A stretch of 64,000 bases of DNA from Blastopirellula retiformator (GCF_007859755.1 NZ_SJPF01000004.1:62894-126893), one strand, 5' to 3'; positions 1 through 9,966 are shown, numbered from the stretch's first letter. The notes: generated by a model from the letters alone, not told the origin. Program-made: numbers and translations.

Positions 1-1419
1 CTGCTGTCGGTCGTCGCTGGTTCGTCTCAACTTTCCGCCGCAGACGCCAAGCTGCCCAACATCGTCGTCATCTTTATTGACGACATGGGCTACGCCGATA
101 TCGCCCCGTTTGGCGCCACCGCCTATCCGACGCCGCACCTGGACGCGATGGCGAAAGAGGGGACGGTCTGCACCGACTTTTACGTCACCCAGGCCGTTTG
201 CTCGGCTTCGCGCTGCGGGCTACTGACCGGCTGCTACAACAACCGGGTCGGCATCCTGGGCGCCCTCGGCCCCGGCGCCAAACATGGCCTCAACCCGGAC
301 GAGACGACCCTGGCCGAAATCTGCAAGCAGAAGGGTTACGCCACCGCCGCCTACGGCAAATGGCACCTGGGACATCACGAAGAGTTCCTGCCGCTGCAGC
401 ATGGCTTTGACGACTATGTCGGCCTGCCGTACTCCAACGACATGTGGCCCTATCATCCTCGTCTGCGCAACAAGCCCCTCGAACAACGCAAGAAGACTTA
501 TCCCGACCTGCCGCTGATCTCGAAGAACGAAGTGATCGACGAAGAGGTGACGCCCGAAGATCAGAAGAACCTGACGACCCTCTACACCGAGAAAGCGGTC
601 GAGTTCATTGATGATCACGCTAAGGAGCCATTCTTCCTGTACGTGCCCCACTCGATGGTCCACGTGCCGCTGTATGTCTCCGACAAGTTTGCCGGCAAGT
701 CGGGCGCCGGCTTGTTTGGCGACGTGGTGATGGAAGTCGACTGGTCGGTTGGTCAGATTATCGAGGCGCTTCACCGCAACAAGGTTGACGACAACACGCT
801 GGTGATCTTCACTTCGGACAATGGCCCGTGGCTTTCGTACGGTGATCATGCCGGTTCGGCCGGACCGCTGCGAGAAGGGAAGGGGACGATGTGGGACGGC
901 GGCTGCCGCGAACCGACGATCTTTTGGATGCCGGGCCAGATTCCGGCCGGCAAGAGCGTCAGCACGCCGATGATGACGATCGACATCTTGCCGACCGTCG
1001 CCGAGTTAATTGGCGCCAAGCTGCCCGATCATAAGATTGACGGCAAGAACATCTGGCCGATCGTTACTGGCCAGCCGGGCGCCAAGAGCCCGCACGAAGC
1101 GTACTACTTCTACTATGGCGATCAGTTGCAAGCGATCCGCAGCGGCAAGTGGAAGCTGCACTTCCCGCATGGCTACCGCACCATGAATGGTCGCCCCGGC
1201 GGCAAGGGTGGCATTCCGACCAACTACGAACAGGCCAGCACCGGACTGGCGCTGTACAACCTGGAAAGCGACATCGGCGAAACGACCGACGTAAAGGATT
1301 CGCACCCCGACGTCGTCGCCCGACTACAGAAACTGGCGGACGAAGCGCGAGCCGATCTGGGCGATAGCCTGACCAAGACGAAAGGCTCAGGCCTGCGTCC
1401 GCCGGGCCGCGTGAAATGA
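1..1419 (+). CDS. Sulfatase (alkaline phosphatase superfamily), 5' end outside window
   Basis: The reading frame is open from base 1, so the true start lies upstream. The visible N-terminus is the tail of a signal peptide ending near LSAADA, so the enzyme is exported. The sulfatase hallmarks follow in order: a DDMG metal-binding segment at 79-90, the formylglycine site CSASR with its Cys codon at 199-201, GKWHLGH near 355-375, and TSDNG near 815. In this family the Cys is oxidised to formylglycine, which is the catalytic group for hydrolysing sulfate esters, in marine planctomycetes usually sulfated polysaccharides. The third motif position is Ala rather than the commoner Pro, which anaerobic-type and FGE-type maturation both tolerate. 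The specific substrate cannot be read from the sequence. The next gene overlaps the stop codon by 4 bases. Confidence 0.93.
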   Translation: MLSVVAGSSQLSAADAKLPNIVVIFIDDMGYADIAPFGATAYPTPHLDAMAKEGTVCTDFYVTQAVCSASRCGLLTGCYNNRVGILGALGPGAKHGLNPDETTLAEICKQKGYATAAYGKWHLGHHEEFLPLQHGFDDYVGLPYSNDMWPYHPRLRNKPLEQRKKTYPDLPLISKNEVIDEEVTPEDQKNLTTLYTEKAVEFIDDHAKEPFFLYVPHSMVHVPLYVSDKFAGKSGAGLFGDVVMEVDWSVGQIIEALHRNKVDDNTLVIFTSDNGPWLSYGDHAGSAGPLREGKGTMWDGGCREPTIFWMPGQIPAGKSVSTPMMTIDILPTVAELIGAKLPDHKIDGKNIWPIVTGQPGAKSPHEAYYFYYGDQLQAIRSGKWKLHFPHGYRTMNGRPGGKGGIPTNYEQASTGLALYNLESDIGETTDVKDSHPDVVARLQKLADEARADLGDSLTKTKGSGLRPPGRVK

Positions 1420-1985
1420 GGCGAGTCCTGTTCGGTCTCGCGATCGTCGCCATCTGCTGGCTCTGGATGCAGATCATCCACGAGCTAGGGCATGCGGCGG
1501 CCACATGGCTGATTGGCGGCCAGGTAGAGTTAGTCTACCTGGTTCCGTGGGAGATCTCGCGGACCGACTTTCACGCACCGCAGCACGAACTGCCGATCAT
1601 CTGGGCCGGGCCGATCTTTGGCGCGATGGCGCCGCTGATCGTTTGGCTGGCGATGCGACTTGGGAAGAGTAAGCATGAACCGCTCGCTGCGTTCTTTGCC
1701 GGCTTTTGCTTGATTGCCAACGGAGCGTACTTGGGGGCTGCGATACGCTCGCCGGTTGGAGACGCGGCGGAGATCCTGAAGCAGGGAGGCGCCGTCTGGC
1801 AGCTTGCCGCATTTGGCGGCGTTTGCGTTCCGCTGGGACTGTGGCTGTGGAACGGCCGCGGCGGCTACTTTGGCTTTGGGCGAGAGGCTGACGAAGTGAC
1901 GACCTACGGTGCAGCGATCGCGTGTGGGGTTTTGGCGGCGACGGTGGTCGGCGAAGCTTTGCTCTACTTCGCGGTCGTCGCCTGA
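1416..1985 (+). CDS. HExxH integral membrane protein (M50-like)
   Basis: A 189-residue protein whose ATG overlaps the TGA of the upstream sulfatase (ATGA), so translational coupling is likely. The first hydrophobic helix (about residues 4-21) runs straight into HELGH (residues 22-26), the placement seen in site-2 and other M50-like membrane metalloproteases. Three further hydrophobic segments follow (about 60-75, 90-110 and 165-187). I do not see a clear second M50 signature such as NPDG. The family assignment therefore rests on the HExxH-in-membrane pattern and the length, and proteolytic activity is inferred. It may be a divergent membrane-embedded peptidase or a non-catalytic relative. Confidence 0.75.
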   Translation: MRRVLFGLAIVAICWLWMQIIHELGHAAATWLIGGQVELVYLVPWEISRTDFHAPQHELPIIWAGPIFGAMAPLIVWLAMRLGKSKHEPLAAFFAGFCLIANGAYLGAAIRSPVGDAAEILKQGGAVWQLAAFGGVCVPLGLWLWNGRGGYFGFGREADEVTTYGAAIACGVLAATVVGEALLYFAVVA

Positions 1986-2099
1986 ACGAGGCCGCCAGGC
2001 GATGCAGCTCTGGGTTAGAGATACCACACAGCCCGCTGAGGTTTGATGGGGTGTCCCCGGTGGATCGTCCGGCGTCAACGTTTCATTCTGGACCAATTA

Positions 2100-2134
2100 C
2101 CCAGGGCTTAGTCGCTGAAGCGACACTCCCTGGG
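2100..2134. repeat. Intergenic nested inverted repeat
   Basis: CCCAGGG (2100-2106) pairs with CCCTGGG (2128-2134), and inside it GTCGC (2111-2115) pairs with GCGAC (2120-2124) around a TGAA loop. It lies between the convergent genes ending at 1985 and 2248 in 262 bases without a convincing gene. It could be a stem that ends transcription in both directions or a small genomic repeat; no T-tract follows it. Confidence 0.5.
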
Positions 2135-2211
2135 CTAGGTTGGTTAGGCACGCTGGGCCAAAGAAGAACACTGCCCTCCGCGACGCTCTTTGACAATTGG
2201 TGAACGCATTC

Positions 2212-2235
2212 ATGGCCACGTAAGACCGTGGCTAT
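2212..2235. repeat. ATGGCCACG palindrome, copy 1
   Basis: ATGGCCACG, a six-base spacer, then CGTGGCTAT: an inverted repeat with one G/T-type mismatch. The same design occurs at 28180-28203. It sits just after the stop of the minus-strand gene at 2248, so it may act as a 3' stem for that gene. Confidence 0.5.
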
Positions 2236-2247
2236 GGCGCCCAAGCA

Positions 2248-3177
2248 TTACTTCAAGCCAACGGCGCGGCCGTCGAGTCGCCACGCGTCGTCAATCTTGA
2301 CGCGCAAGTAGGTGAGCAGCGTTGGGACGGCGTCGACAATATAGACTTGCTTGTCGAACTTCCCTTGCTTGGCGCCTTTGCCACTGACGATCAGGAAGCT
2401 GTGAAGGATGTTCGGGTTGTCGTGACCGCCGCCATGACCGCGTCCTTCGCCTCCATGATCGCTGGTGACGACGATCAGCCACTCTTCGTCGGTTCGTTTG
2501 GCGATCGCATCGATGACCTGACCGACGAGCGAATCAACCTGTTCGATCGCAGCGACATACTGCGGGACGCTGGGATGAAAGCCATGAGCGTGGCCCGTTT
2601 CGTCGACTTGGCCGAGGTAGAGCATTATCGCTTTCGGTTTCAGTTCTTCCAGCAAGCGAATCGCTTCGGCGGTCGACTTTTCGTCCCCCTTGGCATAGGC
2701 GGCGGCGCCGCTTTCGCCCGGTTCCTTGGTCGACAAAGATACGTCAGCGTCCGAAACGATGTACTTGGCGATCGGATCCCAGTCGACGATCGAGACCGTC
2801 TTGGCGTCGGGATAGGCCTGCTTCACGTAGTGGAAGAAGTGCGGAAACTTGTCGAACCGCGGCTCTTTGAACTCGTTCCCTTGCACGTTGTGCTTGTCAG
2901 CCCAGACGCCGGTGTTGATGCTGCCCCAGCCAGGCCCGCTGACCGTATCGTTCTTGCGGTAACGATCGCCCAGGATGAGGGCGCTGGGCGAGTAGACGCC
3001 GCCTGCCATCAGGCGATCCAAGTTCGGCGTCTTCGCTTTCTGCAGCGCGTCAAACCGGCAGCCATCGATCCCGAGCAGCAGCACATGCTTTTCCTTCTCA
3101 GCGTTTTCCTGCTCAGCGGCCGATGCGGTGGCGGTGATCGTCAGCAGGAAAAGCGTAAGCAACGAAAAGAAACGCAT
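2248..3177 (-). CDS. Alkaline phosphatase / nucleotide pyrophosphatase family hydrolase
   Basis: A 309-residue exported protein with a clear signal peptide (hydrophobic stretch at residues 4-18, cleavage near ASA-AEQ). The core carries AP-superfamily metal-site motifs: LLLGIDGCR near residue 33, a nucleophile region SGPGWGSINTG near 80, QVDETGHAHG near 192 and TSDHGG near 240. This resembles phosphodiesterase/pyrophosphatase (type I phosphodiesterase) relatives rather than sulfatases, because there is no CxPxR site. A His/Gly-rich loop (GRGHGGGHDN) follows the last metal motif. It probably acts outside the cytoplasmic membrane on a phosphate mono- or diester; the substrate is unknown. The ATG at 3175-3177 is directly followed by the signal sequence. 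Confidence 0.85.
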   Translation of the reverse strand: MRFFSLLTLFLLTITATASAAEQENAEKEKHVLLLGIDGCRFDALQKAKTPNLDRLMAGGVYSPSALILGDRYRKNDTVSGPGWGSINTGVWADKHNVQGNEFKEPRFDKFPHFFHYVKQAYPDAKTVSIVDWDPIAKYIVSDADVSLSTKEPGESGAAAYAKGDEKSTAEAIRLLEELKPKAIMLYLGQVDETGHAHGFHPSVPQYVAAIEQVDSLVGQVIDAIAKRTDEEWLIVVTSDHGGEGRGHGGGHDNPNILHSFLIVSGKGAKQGKFDKQVYIVDAVPTLLTYLRVKIDDAWRLDGRAVGLK

Positions 3178-3308
3178 GACAGGCTCGGCTAATGACGTGC
3201 AGGAGAAAACAGGACGGGACCAACAGTCACTAATATTGCACCGCAGTCAACAATGTGTCAAGCGTTCCGAAGCGTTCTATTCAGAACTTCACATCGCGGC
3301 TGAAAGGC

Positions 3309-4664
3309 TTATTTCCGCGAATTAACGTATTTGCGATCCTCTTCGCTCAAGCTGGTCAGCGGCACCGAGATCTCGCCACCCTCTTTTTTCAGCAACGTGA
3401 CCGTACCATCGTCATTGACTTTCTGCAGTTTCGCTTCGATCCGAAACTTGCCGTCGGCGCTGGTGAAGGTTCGCATTTCGGCGGCGGCGGGAGCGGCCGG
3501 CATAGCGGAGGCCTGCATTCGCGGGATGACATACATGCCGAGCGACGTCAGGCTCTTGCCGGGTTCGTAGGAACCAAAAATTCCGCCGATCGCTTTGCCG
3601 TCGGCATAGAAGTCTTTGGGGCTGCCGCCATCCTGACCGACCGCCAAACCGAAGTAGCCCTGGTTCGGATCGATCCGCGTTCCCTTCAGCGGTCCGTAGG
3701 CGAGTTGCGCTCTGTCCATGATCAAACCGATCCGCGTCTTCACGCCGGCGACCACGCCGCCTGGTTCGGCAAGCTGCTGAACTGGCTGGTCGGTCTCGGT
3801 ACCGCAGACGGCGCCTTTGACGTACTTGTCGCCAACCTGGTAAATCGGCTGCACGCCGGCGACCGACGTGCCGAAGTGATCGTCGATGAAGAAGATCGCG
3901 CCGACCATCACGCCACCTTCGGGCGCATGATCCATGAAGCGCTCTCCCTTGACTCGGCCCAACAGCGTCCCTTCTTGAACCGTGCCGGCGACATAGGTGA
4001 ATACCGGCAGAGCTTGCGGTGGCTCTGGCAGAGTGAGCGCCGCCTTGCGCGCCGCTTCCAACTCTTGTTGGCGCTTTCGCTCGGCTTCCTCCGCTTGGCG
4101 CTTCCGCTCCATCTCCGCCGCTTCGCGATCGGCCCGCTCTTGCTCGCGCCGCTGGTCGTCTTCTTCCATCTTTCGCATGCGCGCATCGAACTCGGCTTTG
4201 CGCTGGCGATCTTCCTCTTCGCGAGCCGCTTTCTCTTCCGGCGTTTCGCCCATCACCGGCTGACTTGGCTGCGGGGGCGCCGCCTTTTCGACGGCGGGGC
4301 GATTCGGCTTGTTGCCTTGCGGCTGCTGCACAGCAACCTGCTGATTGGCGACTTGATTGCCTTGGCCGTTAAGCTGGGCTTCGAGATTGAAGCCCATGGA
4401 AACTGCAATCGCGGTGACGACGAACAGAACGCCCCCCAGACAGTAGCAAGCGCCGGTAAACACCGCGAAGCTATCGCTGAACTCCGTCCAGCCGAACATC
4501 GCAAAGATCCAGCGATCGCGTGCGCGCAGCAAGACCGTCTTGGTAACGATCGAATAGACGCCCAGCAAGAAGAAAATGATGCCCAATGCGAAGAAAATAA
4601 GCAAAGCAGGCCCTTTGCCTGCTTCGTCGCCAGCCGCCAACAGCGGCATCCAATCGACCATCAT
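3309..4664 (-). CDS. Membrane protein with coiled coil and C-terminal SHD1-like domain
   Basis: I place the start at the ATG at 4662-4664 (MMVDW...), preceded by a GGGGG-rich ribosome-binding-like stretch, rather than ten codons upstream at 4694; this gives 451 residues. Two membrane helices lie near residues 17-39 and 65-90. A Gln/Asn/Pro linker follows, then a long Glu/Arg/Lys-rich heptad region near 140-205 that should form a coiled coil. A globular region comes next. The last 55 residues (GKFRIEAKLQ ... VPLTSLSEEDRKYV) match the SLA1-homology SHD1 pattern that is abundant in planctomycetes. The biochemical role is unknown. The topology suggests a membrane-anchored scaffold with its coiled coil and SHD1 domain on one side. 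Confidence 0.72.
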   Translation of the reverse strand: MMVDWMPLLAAGDEAGKGPALLIFFALGIIFFLLGVYSIVTKTVLLRARDRWIFAMFGWTEFSDSFAVFTGACYCLGGVLFVVTAIAVSMGFNLEAQLNGQGNQVANQQVAVQQPQGNKPNRPAVEKAAPPQPSQPVMGETPEEKAAREEEDRQRKAEFDARMRKMEEDDQRREQERADREAAEMERKRQAEEAERKRQQELEAARKAALTLPEPPQALPVFTYVAGTVQEGTLLGRVKGERFMDHAPEGGVMVGAIFFIDDHFGTSVAGVQPIYQVGDKYVKGAVCGTETDQPVQQLAEPGGVVAGVKTRIGLIMDRAQLAYGPLKGTRIDPNQGYFGLAVGQDGGSPKDFYADGKAIGGIFGSYEPGKSLTSLGMYVIPRMQASAMPAAPAAAEMRTFTSADGKFRIEAKLQKVNDDGTVTLLKKEGGEISVPLTSLSEEDRKYVNSRK

Positions 4665-4762
4665 CCGCCCCCGATCGCATGTTTTTCTGAACACAATGTT
4701 TCAGAGAAACTAAACCAAGGGGGGCGGCCGGTCAACCGTTAGAATCTTTGGCCAACAAATTC

Positions 4763-6592
4763 CTAATTTCGGCGACCGCCGCGACGACGATCCGCTTCTT
4801 TCAGCAGTTGCTTGCGCAGGCGAATGAAGTTGGGCGTCACTTCGACCAGTTCGTCGTCTTCGATGTACTCCAGCGCCGCTTCCAGCGACATCTGACGCGG
4901 CGGCTTCAAGACGATGTTTTCGTCCGAGCCCGAAGCCCGCATGTTGGTCAGCTTCTTTTCCTTGATCGGATTGACCACCATGTCTTCGTTACGGGCATTC
5001 TCGCCGACGATCATTCCTTCGTACAACTCTTCACCCGGCTTGACAAACAGCTCAGACCGATCTTGCAGATTGAAGAGCGAAAAGCCAACCGCCTTGCCGG
5101 TCGAGTTCGAGATCAACACGCCGTTGGCCCGACGCGGTACGTCGCCGCCAAGCGGACGATACGAATCAAAGCGGTGGTTGATGATCGCTTCGCCTTGGGT
5201 GGCGTTGAGCATCTTGGTTCGCAAACCGATCAGCCCGCGAGCCGGAATCGAGAAGGTGACCTGCGTGAAATCGCCGCGCGGGAACATCTCGATCATCTCG
5301 CCGCGACGTTCGCCGACCAGTTCCATGACCGGGCCCATCTTCACCGACGGCACTTCGACTACCAGGTTTTCAAACGGCTCTTCCTTCTTGCCGTCGACTT
5401 CGCGGGTGATGACCTGCGGCTTGCTGACCGCCAGTTCGTACCCTTCGCGCCGCATCGTTTCGACCAGCACCGCCAAGTGCAACACGCCGCGTCCCGAGAC
5501 GGCGAACGAGTCGGCCGTTCCGGCATCGCGAACCCGCAGTGCGACGTTTCGTTCCAGCTCTTTGTAGAGTCGTTCGCGCAGGTTACGCGACGTGACGTAC
5601 TTACCGTCCTTGCCGACAAACGGCGAGGTGTTGATCGTAAAGACCATCTCCAGCGTCGGCTCGTCGACCAACAGTCGCGGCAATGCGTTGGGACTATCGG
5701 GATGACAGATGGTGTCGCCGATGTCGATGTTCTCGATACCGCAGACGGCGACGACGTCGCCCGCCTCGGACTGTTCGACATCAACGCGGCCGAGATTCTC
5801 AAAGACCTGCACCGCGGTCACTTTGGCGCGCTCGAACTTGTCGTCGATCTTGCTGACGAGGACGTTCTGCCCCTTCTTGATGCGGCCCGCTTGAATGCGG
5901 CCAATCGCGATGCGGCCGACATACTCGGACCAGGCCAGCGTGGTGCAGAGAATCTGCAGCGGCTCTTCCGGCTGAACGTCCGGCCCCGGGATGTGCTCCA
6001 GCACCATGTTGAGCAGCGGTTCCATCGTGCCGCTGCGATCGGCCGTGCCGCTGCGATCGGCCGGGTCGTGCGACGCAAAGCCTTCCTTCGCGCTGGCGAA
6101 GATGTAGGGGAAGTCGGCGATCGAGTCGTCGGCGCCCAGTTGCAGGAACAGGTCGAGCACTTCGTCGACCACTTCCATCGGGCGCGCGTCAGGCTTGTCG
6201 ACCTTGTTGATGACGACGATCGGCTTCAGCTCGCACTCCAGCGCCTTCGACAACACGAACCGCGTCTGCGGCATCGGGCCTTCCGCCGCATCGACCAGCA
6301 CCAAGGCGCCGTCGGCCATGCTGAGCACCCGTTCGACCTCGCCGCCAAAGTCGGCGTGGCCCGGGGTGTCGATGATGTTGATCTTCACACCCTTGAACGG
6401 CAAAGCGATATTCTTGGCCAGGATCGTAATGCCGCGTTCTTTTTCCTGATCATTCGAATCGAGGATTCGCTCGCTACTGAGTTGGCTGTCGCGGAACTGG
6501 CCGCTTTGCTTCAGCAGGCAGTCGACCAAAGTCGTTTTGCCGTGGTCGACGTGGGCGATAATGACGATGTTGCGAATGTCGTCGCGACGCAT
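4763..6592 (-). CDS. typA: Ribosome-associated translational GTPase TypA/BipA
   Basis: A 609-residue GTPase starting MRRDDIRN at 6592. An in-frame extension upstream to 6793 has no family-like sequence, so I reject it. Visible motifs are G1 AHVDHGKTT (residues 13-21), G2 ERGITI, G3 DTPGHADF, G4 NKVDKPDA and G5 ASAK. These are followed by EF-Tu-like domain II, the EF-G-like domains III and V, and the TypA-specific C-terminal part (GMIVGENAR, VNPIKEKKLTNMR). Family members bind the ribosome near the A site and assist 50S assembly and stress or low-temperature growth. Length matches the usual ~605-615. The loop after G5 carries a small in-frame duplication at 6027-6062. Confidence 0.96.
   Translation of the reverse strand: MRRDDIRNIVIIAHVDHGKTTLVDCLLKQSGQFRDSQLSSERILDSNDQEKERGITILAKNIALPFKGVKINIIDTPGHADFGGEVERVLSMADGALVLVDAAEGPMPQTRFVLSKALECELKPIVVINKVDKPDARPMEVVDEVLDLFLQLGADDSIADFPYIFASAKEGFASHDPADRSGTADRSGTMEPLLNMVLEHIPGPDVQPEEPLQILCTTLAWSEYVGRIAIGRIQAGRIKKGQNVLVSKIDDKFERAKVTAVQVFENLGRVDVEQSEAGDVVAVCGIENIDIGDTICHPDSPNALPRLLVDEPTLEMVFTINTSPFVGKDGKYVTSRNLRERLYKELERNVALRVRDAGTADSFAVSGRGVLHLAVLVETMRREGYELAVSKPQVITREVDGKKEEPFENLVVEVPSVKMGPVMELVGERRGEMIEMFPRGDFTQVTFSIPARGLIGLRTKMLNATQGEAIINHRFDSYRPLGGDVPRRANGVLISNSTGKAVGFSLFNLQDRSELFVKPGEELYEGMIVGENARNEDMVVNPIKEKKLTNMRASGSDENIVLKPPRQMSLEAALEYIEDDELVEVTPNFIRLRKQLLKEADRRRGGRRN
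6027..6062. repeat. 18-bp perfect tandem duplication inside typA
   Basis: The unit GTGCCGCTGCGATCGGCC occurs twice in direct tandem. In the protein this duplicates six residues (ADRSGT-ADRSGT) in the variable loop after the G5 motif, so the reading frame is kept. Confidence 0.9.
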
Positions 6593-6814
6593 GGACGTAT
6601 CTCTAGCGCGGATAAATGGGACAAAGTGAATCGTGAATGGTACCAAATGGGGGCAATTCTGCGGTAGGGGAGTCGCCGCAAGCCGACCTGGAGTTACCGC
6701 AGAGAACCGAGAAAGTTCGATGAACTTTCCAGCTCCTTTCCCACGAACGGAAAAAGAGCAAGCATAAACCGGCAAAGCGGCCAGCACGTTCACCGCTAAG
6801 GCTCCGCCCCTCGT

Positions 6815-8350
6815 TTACTTGGCCCAATCGGGTTTCGGGAAGTCGCGAATCGGACTGTACCGCGGATACGATTCCCAGACGTCTCCAGAGCCGCTCAGCC
6901 GCGGATCACCGGTTTTTGCGAGGTAATCATTCAGCTGTTTTTCCAGCTCCTGACGCGTCTTAGCATGCGCCGGATCGTCGGCCAGATCGTGCAAACAGCC
7001 CGGATCTTGCTCGATATCGAACAGCTCAATCGCCGGCCGATGATCGACCGCGGCGTGAAACAGCGGCGCAACCGCCGCCTCTTCCCGATTCTCCACCATC
7101 CAGGCAAGCGTCGGCGAGCCATCGATATCGTGGTACCCGCCATGCATCGGGCCGAGCATGCCTGGCTTCTTGTAAACCTGCGGAGCGCCCGCCGGCCAGC
7201 GCTGGGGCCGGAAGTTGCGAATCAGTAGGAACTGCTCGTTACGCAGCGATCGCTGCGGGTAGGTCAAATTGTCCCATCGCGATGACGAATGCCGCTCACG
7301 CGAACTATAGACGCCGCCGGTCAACTGCTTTTGCACTCCGGTCAAACGCGGCAAGAGATTGCGGCCGACCATTGGCGAGTCGGCCGCAGGAGCGACGCCG
7401 GCCGCCGCCAAGAACGTCGGCGCCAGGTCGACCAGGCTGACCGGTTCGTCAATCGTTTGTCCGGCGGCGATCTTCGTCGGCCAGGCGATCGCCAGCGGCA
7501 TGTGGATGCCATACTCGTAGTTGTTCGCCTTCGCCCGCGGGAACGGCATGCCATTGTCGCTGGTGACGACGACGATCGTATTCTCCAGTTCGCCCGCCAC
7601 TTCCAATTGCTTCAGCATGGCGCCCAACTGTTGATCGACCCACTCGATCTCACGGCAGTAGTCGAGCAAGTCGCCGCGAACCGGATCGGCGTCGGGCAAA
7701 AACGGCGGCAGCGTCGCTTCGGCCAGCTTTTTGCCGGCCTGCTCGCCGCTCCCTTGTTGATAAGGACGATGGGGCTCCATCGCGCCAAACCAGAAGCAGA
7801 AGGGCGCGTCATCGGGACGATCGGCCAGAAAGTCGGCGAAGTTGGCCGCGTAGTCATTGTTGCTGATGCCGCTGGCCGGCTTCTTTTTCAGCTTCCGTTT
7901 TTGATACGCTGGGCCAGCTGGATTGCGGGTTCGCCCGCTGATCTTGTAGTTGCCGGGTCCCCAGCCTTTGCCAGTGAAGCCGACAAAGTAACCCGCCTCT
8001 TCTAGCAAGTCAGGATAGACGACGTACTTTTTCGGAAAGGCAGAAGCGTGCGTTCCCGCTTGTTCAATCATCCAGGAATAACGCCCGGTCAGCAGCGCTG
8101 CCCGCGAAGGGGAGCAGCCGGGCGAGGCCGAAATGGCGTTGCGAAAATAGGCGCCGCGGCGGGCGATCTGGTCAAAGCTGGGCGTCTGCGCCGCTTGGCT
8201 ACCGGCGATCGAAGTGTCAATCCACGACTGATCGTCGGAGATGCAGAGCAGGATGTTGGGGCGCTGGTCGGCGAAGAGTTGGCTGACACATAGCAAACTG
8301 AGCGTCGCCAGGAGGAACGGAGCGGGGCGGGGCATGGGAAACTTCCGCAT
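6815..8350 (-). CDS. Sulfatase with CSPSR formylglycine motif
   Basis: A 511-residue exported sulfatase. The start is either at 8350 or, five codons in, at 8335 (MPRPAP...), which has a GGAAG-like site before it. Both keep the signal peptide (PFLLATLSLLCVSQLFA). The motifs are NILLCISDDQSW at the first metal site, GCSPSR with the Cys that becomes formylglycine, LTGRYSW, GKGWGPGNYK and TSDNGMPF. The C-terminal part carries the SRERHSS.RWDNLTYPQRSLR region typical of planctomycete heparan-sulfatase-like enzymes. The probable role is desulfation of glycans outside the cytoplasm. It is the second sulfatase in the first 9 kb and is not contiguous with the first. The gene is divergent from the cardiolipin synthase. 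Confidence 0.93.
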   Translation of the reverse strand: MRKFPMPRPAPFLLATLSLLCVSQLFADQRPNILLCISDDQSWIDTSIAGSQAAQTPSFDQIARRGAYFRNAISASPGCSPSRAALLTGRYSWMIEQAGTHASAFPKKYVVYPDLLEEAGYFVGFTGKGWGPGNYKISGRTRNPAGPAYQKRKLKKKPASGISNNDYAANFADFLADRPDDAPFCFWFGAMEPHRPYQQGSGEQAGKKLAEATLPPFLPDADPVRGDLLDYCREIEWVDQQLGAMLKQLEVAGELENTIVVVTSDNGMPFPRAKANNYEYGIHMPLAIAWPTKIAAGQTIDEPVSLVDLAPTFLAAAGVAPAADSPMVGRNLLPRLTGVQKQLTGGVYSSRERHSSSRWDNLTYPQRSLRNEQFLLIRNFRPQRWPAGAPQVYKKPGMLGPMHGGYHDIDGSPTLAWMVENREEAAVAPLFHAAVDHRPAIELFDIEQDPGCLHDLADDPAHAKTRQELEKQLNDYLAKTGDPRLSGSGDVWESYPRYSPIRDFPKPDWAK

Positions 8351-8544
8351 GGAGGTCAGATTGAGGAGGGCGTGCAGCTACCAGTATGCGGCGCCGCAGC
8401 GATTGATTCAAACCGACCGAATCCCCATTTTCCGCTCGATTGCCCCCGAACGTATCGGCCTTTTTCGGCGATCGTGTTATGCTTGATCGCCATTGAAGTT
8501 CCATCTGACTACGCATCAAGCGATCGCCACCCGGAATCTATTGT

Positions 8545-9966
8545 ATGGAGTGGATCCAAGAAATAGGGCTCTTCGCCCTTTGCGCCCATTCGATTGGGGT
8601 TTTGACCGCGATCAACGCGATCATGAAAACCCGCACGTCGCAGGGCGCCATTGCCTGGGCGTTGACCCTGTTTATGTTTCCGTACGTGGCGGTCCCCGCC
8701 TACTGGATCTTTGGTCGCAATCGGTTTCACGGCTACGTCGAAGCCCGGCGGAGCGAAAACCGTGGCGTGGAGCATATCAACAGCACCTTGCGGGGTGCAG
8801 CCGGCGAGTTCATCGTTACCGATGACCTTCCGTATCAGCTCAAAACCTTTCAAAACCTCGCCGAGTTCCCCTTTAGCCGCAAAAACTCGATCCGCCTGCT
8901 GATCAACGGTCAGGCGACCTTCGACGCCATCTTCGCCGCGATTGAATCTGCCGAGAAGTATGTCTTGGTGCAGTTCTACATCATGCGGCATGACGAGCTT
9001 GGCGATGCGCTGCAGCGACGATTGATCGAGCGGGCCAAGGCCGGCGTCCACGTCTACGTGCTGTATGACGAGATTGGCAGCTATGGACTGTCACGCAAGT
9101 ACATTCAAGACCTGCGCGACGCTGGCGTCGAGATCGTGCCGTTTCATACCACCAAGGGACGCGGCAACCGCTTTCAACTTAACTTTCGCAACCATCGCAA
9201 GATCGTCGTTGTTGATGGCCAGACGGCATTTGTCGGCGGGCACAACGTTGGCGACGAATATATGGGACGGAGCAAGAGCTTTGGCAAGTGGCGCGATACG
9301 CATGTCGTCCTTCGCGGCCCAGCGGTGCAAGCGGTGCAGCGGTCGTTTATGGAAGACTGGAACTGGGCGACGCACGACCTGCCCCAGGTCGAATGGTCGC
9401 CGGAGCCGGCCGATGACGATCAGCAGGTCTTGGTGCTGCCCACCGGTCCAGCCGATGAATATGAGCGTTGTACGCTCTTCTTTGTGCAATCGATCAACAT
9501 GGCCGAGAAGCGGGTCTGGATCGCCAGTCCTTACTTTGTACCGGATCCTCCGGTGATTGCGGCGCTACAGCTGGCGGCGATTCGGGGCTGCGACGTCCGG
9601 ATTATGTTGCCGGAACGCCCCGACCATATCCTGGTTTATCTCTCGGCGTTCTCGTTCATCGCCGAAGCGGCGCCCAAGGGCGTTCGCTTCTTCCGCTACG
9701 AGCCCGGGTTTTTGCACCAAAAGGTGGTGCTTATCGACGATCACTTTGGGGCGGTCGGCACGGCGAATCTCGATAACCGCTCGTTCCATCTCAACTTTGA
9801 GATCATGATTGCGGCCGCCGACGAAAAGTTCGCCGCCGACGTCGCCGCGATGCTGGAGGATGACTTCGAGCATTGCCGCGAGGCGCACGCCGACGAGCTG
9901 GCCCAGCAGTCATATCTGTTCCGCCTGACGGTGGCTCTCTCTCGTTTAATGGCCCCCATTCAGTAG
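8545..9966 (+). CDS. cls: Cardiolipin synthase (phospholipase D family)
   Basis: A 473-residue membrane phosphatidyltransferase. Two N-terminal helices (about residues 5-20 and 33-54) carry the usual QGAIAW...P...YWIFG signature. The two catalytic HKD motifs are H217-K219-D224 (HRKIVVVDG, followed by GGHN) and H391-K393-D398 (HQKVVLIDD, followed by GTANLDNRSF). This is the ClsA-type architecture and normal length. The enzyme condenses phosphatidylglycerol molecules, or PG with a CDP-diacylglycerol or PE donor in some subtypes, to give cardiolipin at the inner membrane. It stands alone, divergent from the sulfatase. Confidence 0.95.
   Translation: MEWIQEIGLFALCAHSIGVLTAINAIMKTRTSQGAIAWALTLFMFPYVAVPAYWIFGRNRFHGYVEARRSENRGVEHINSTLRGAAGEFIVTDDLPYQLKTFQNLAEFPFSRKNSIRLLINGQATFDAIFAAIESAEKYVLVQFYIMRHDELGDALQRRLIERAKAGVHVYVLYDEIGSYGLSRKYIQDLRDAGVEIVPFHTTKGRGNRFQLNFRNHRKIVVVDGQTAFVGGHNVGDEYMGRSKSFGKWRDTHVVLRGPAVQAVQRSFMEDWNWATHDLPQVEWSPEPADDDQQVLVLPTGPADEYERCTLFFVQSINMAEKRVWIASPYFVPDPPVIAALQLAAIRGCDVRIMLPERPDHILVYLSAFSFIAEAAPKGVRFFRYEPGFLHQKVVLIDDHFGAVGTANLDNRSFHLNFEIMIAAADEKFAADVAAMLEDDFEHCREAHADELAQQSYLFRLTVALSRLMAPIQ

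Noticed and set aside
1922-2203. 93-residue frame after the HExxH gene
   Set aside because: It overlaps the end of the real gene and runs through an inverted-repeat region; sequences like it usually come from intergenic repeats rather than genes.
3255-4742. 495-residue open frame antisense to the SHD1 membrane protein gene
   Set aside because: It has Arg/His/Leu-rich composition with no domain; the opposite strand has membrane helices, a coiled coil and an SHD1-like domain, so this is a GC-driven shadow.
4748-6667. 639-residue open frame antisense to typA
   Set aside because: The opposite strand encodes a complete TypA with all GTPase motifs; this frame is an Arg/Asp/His-rich shadow.
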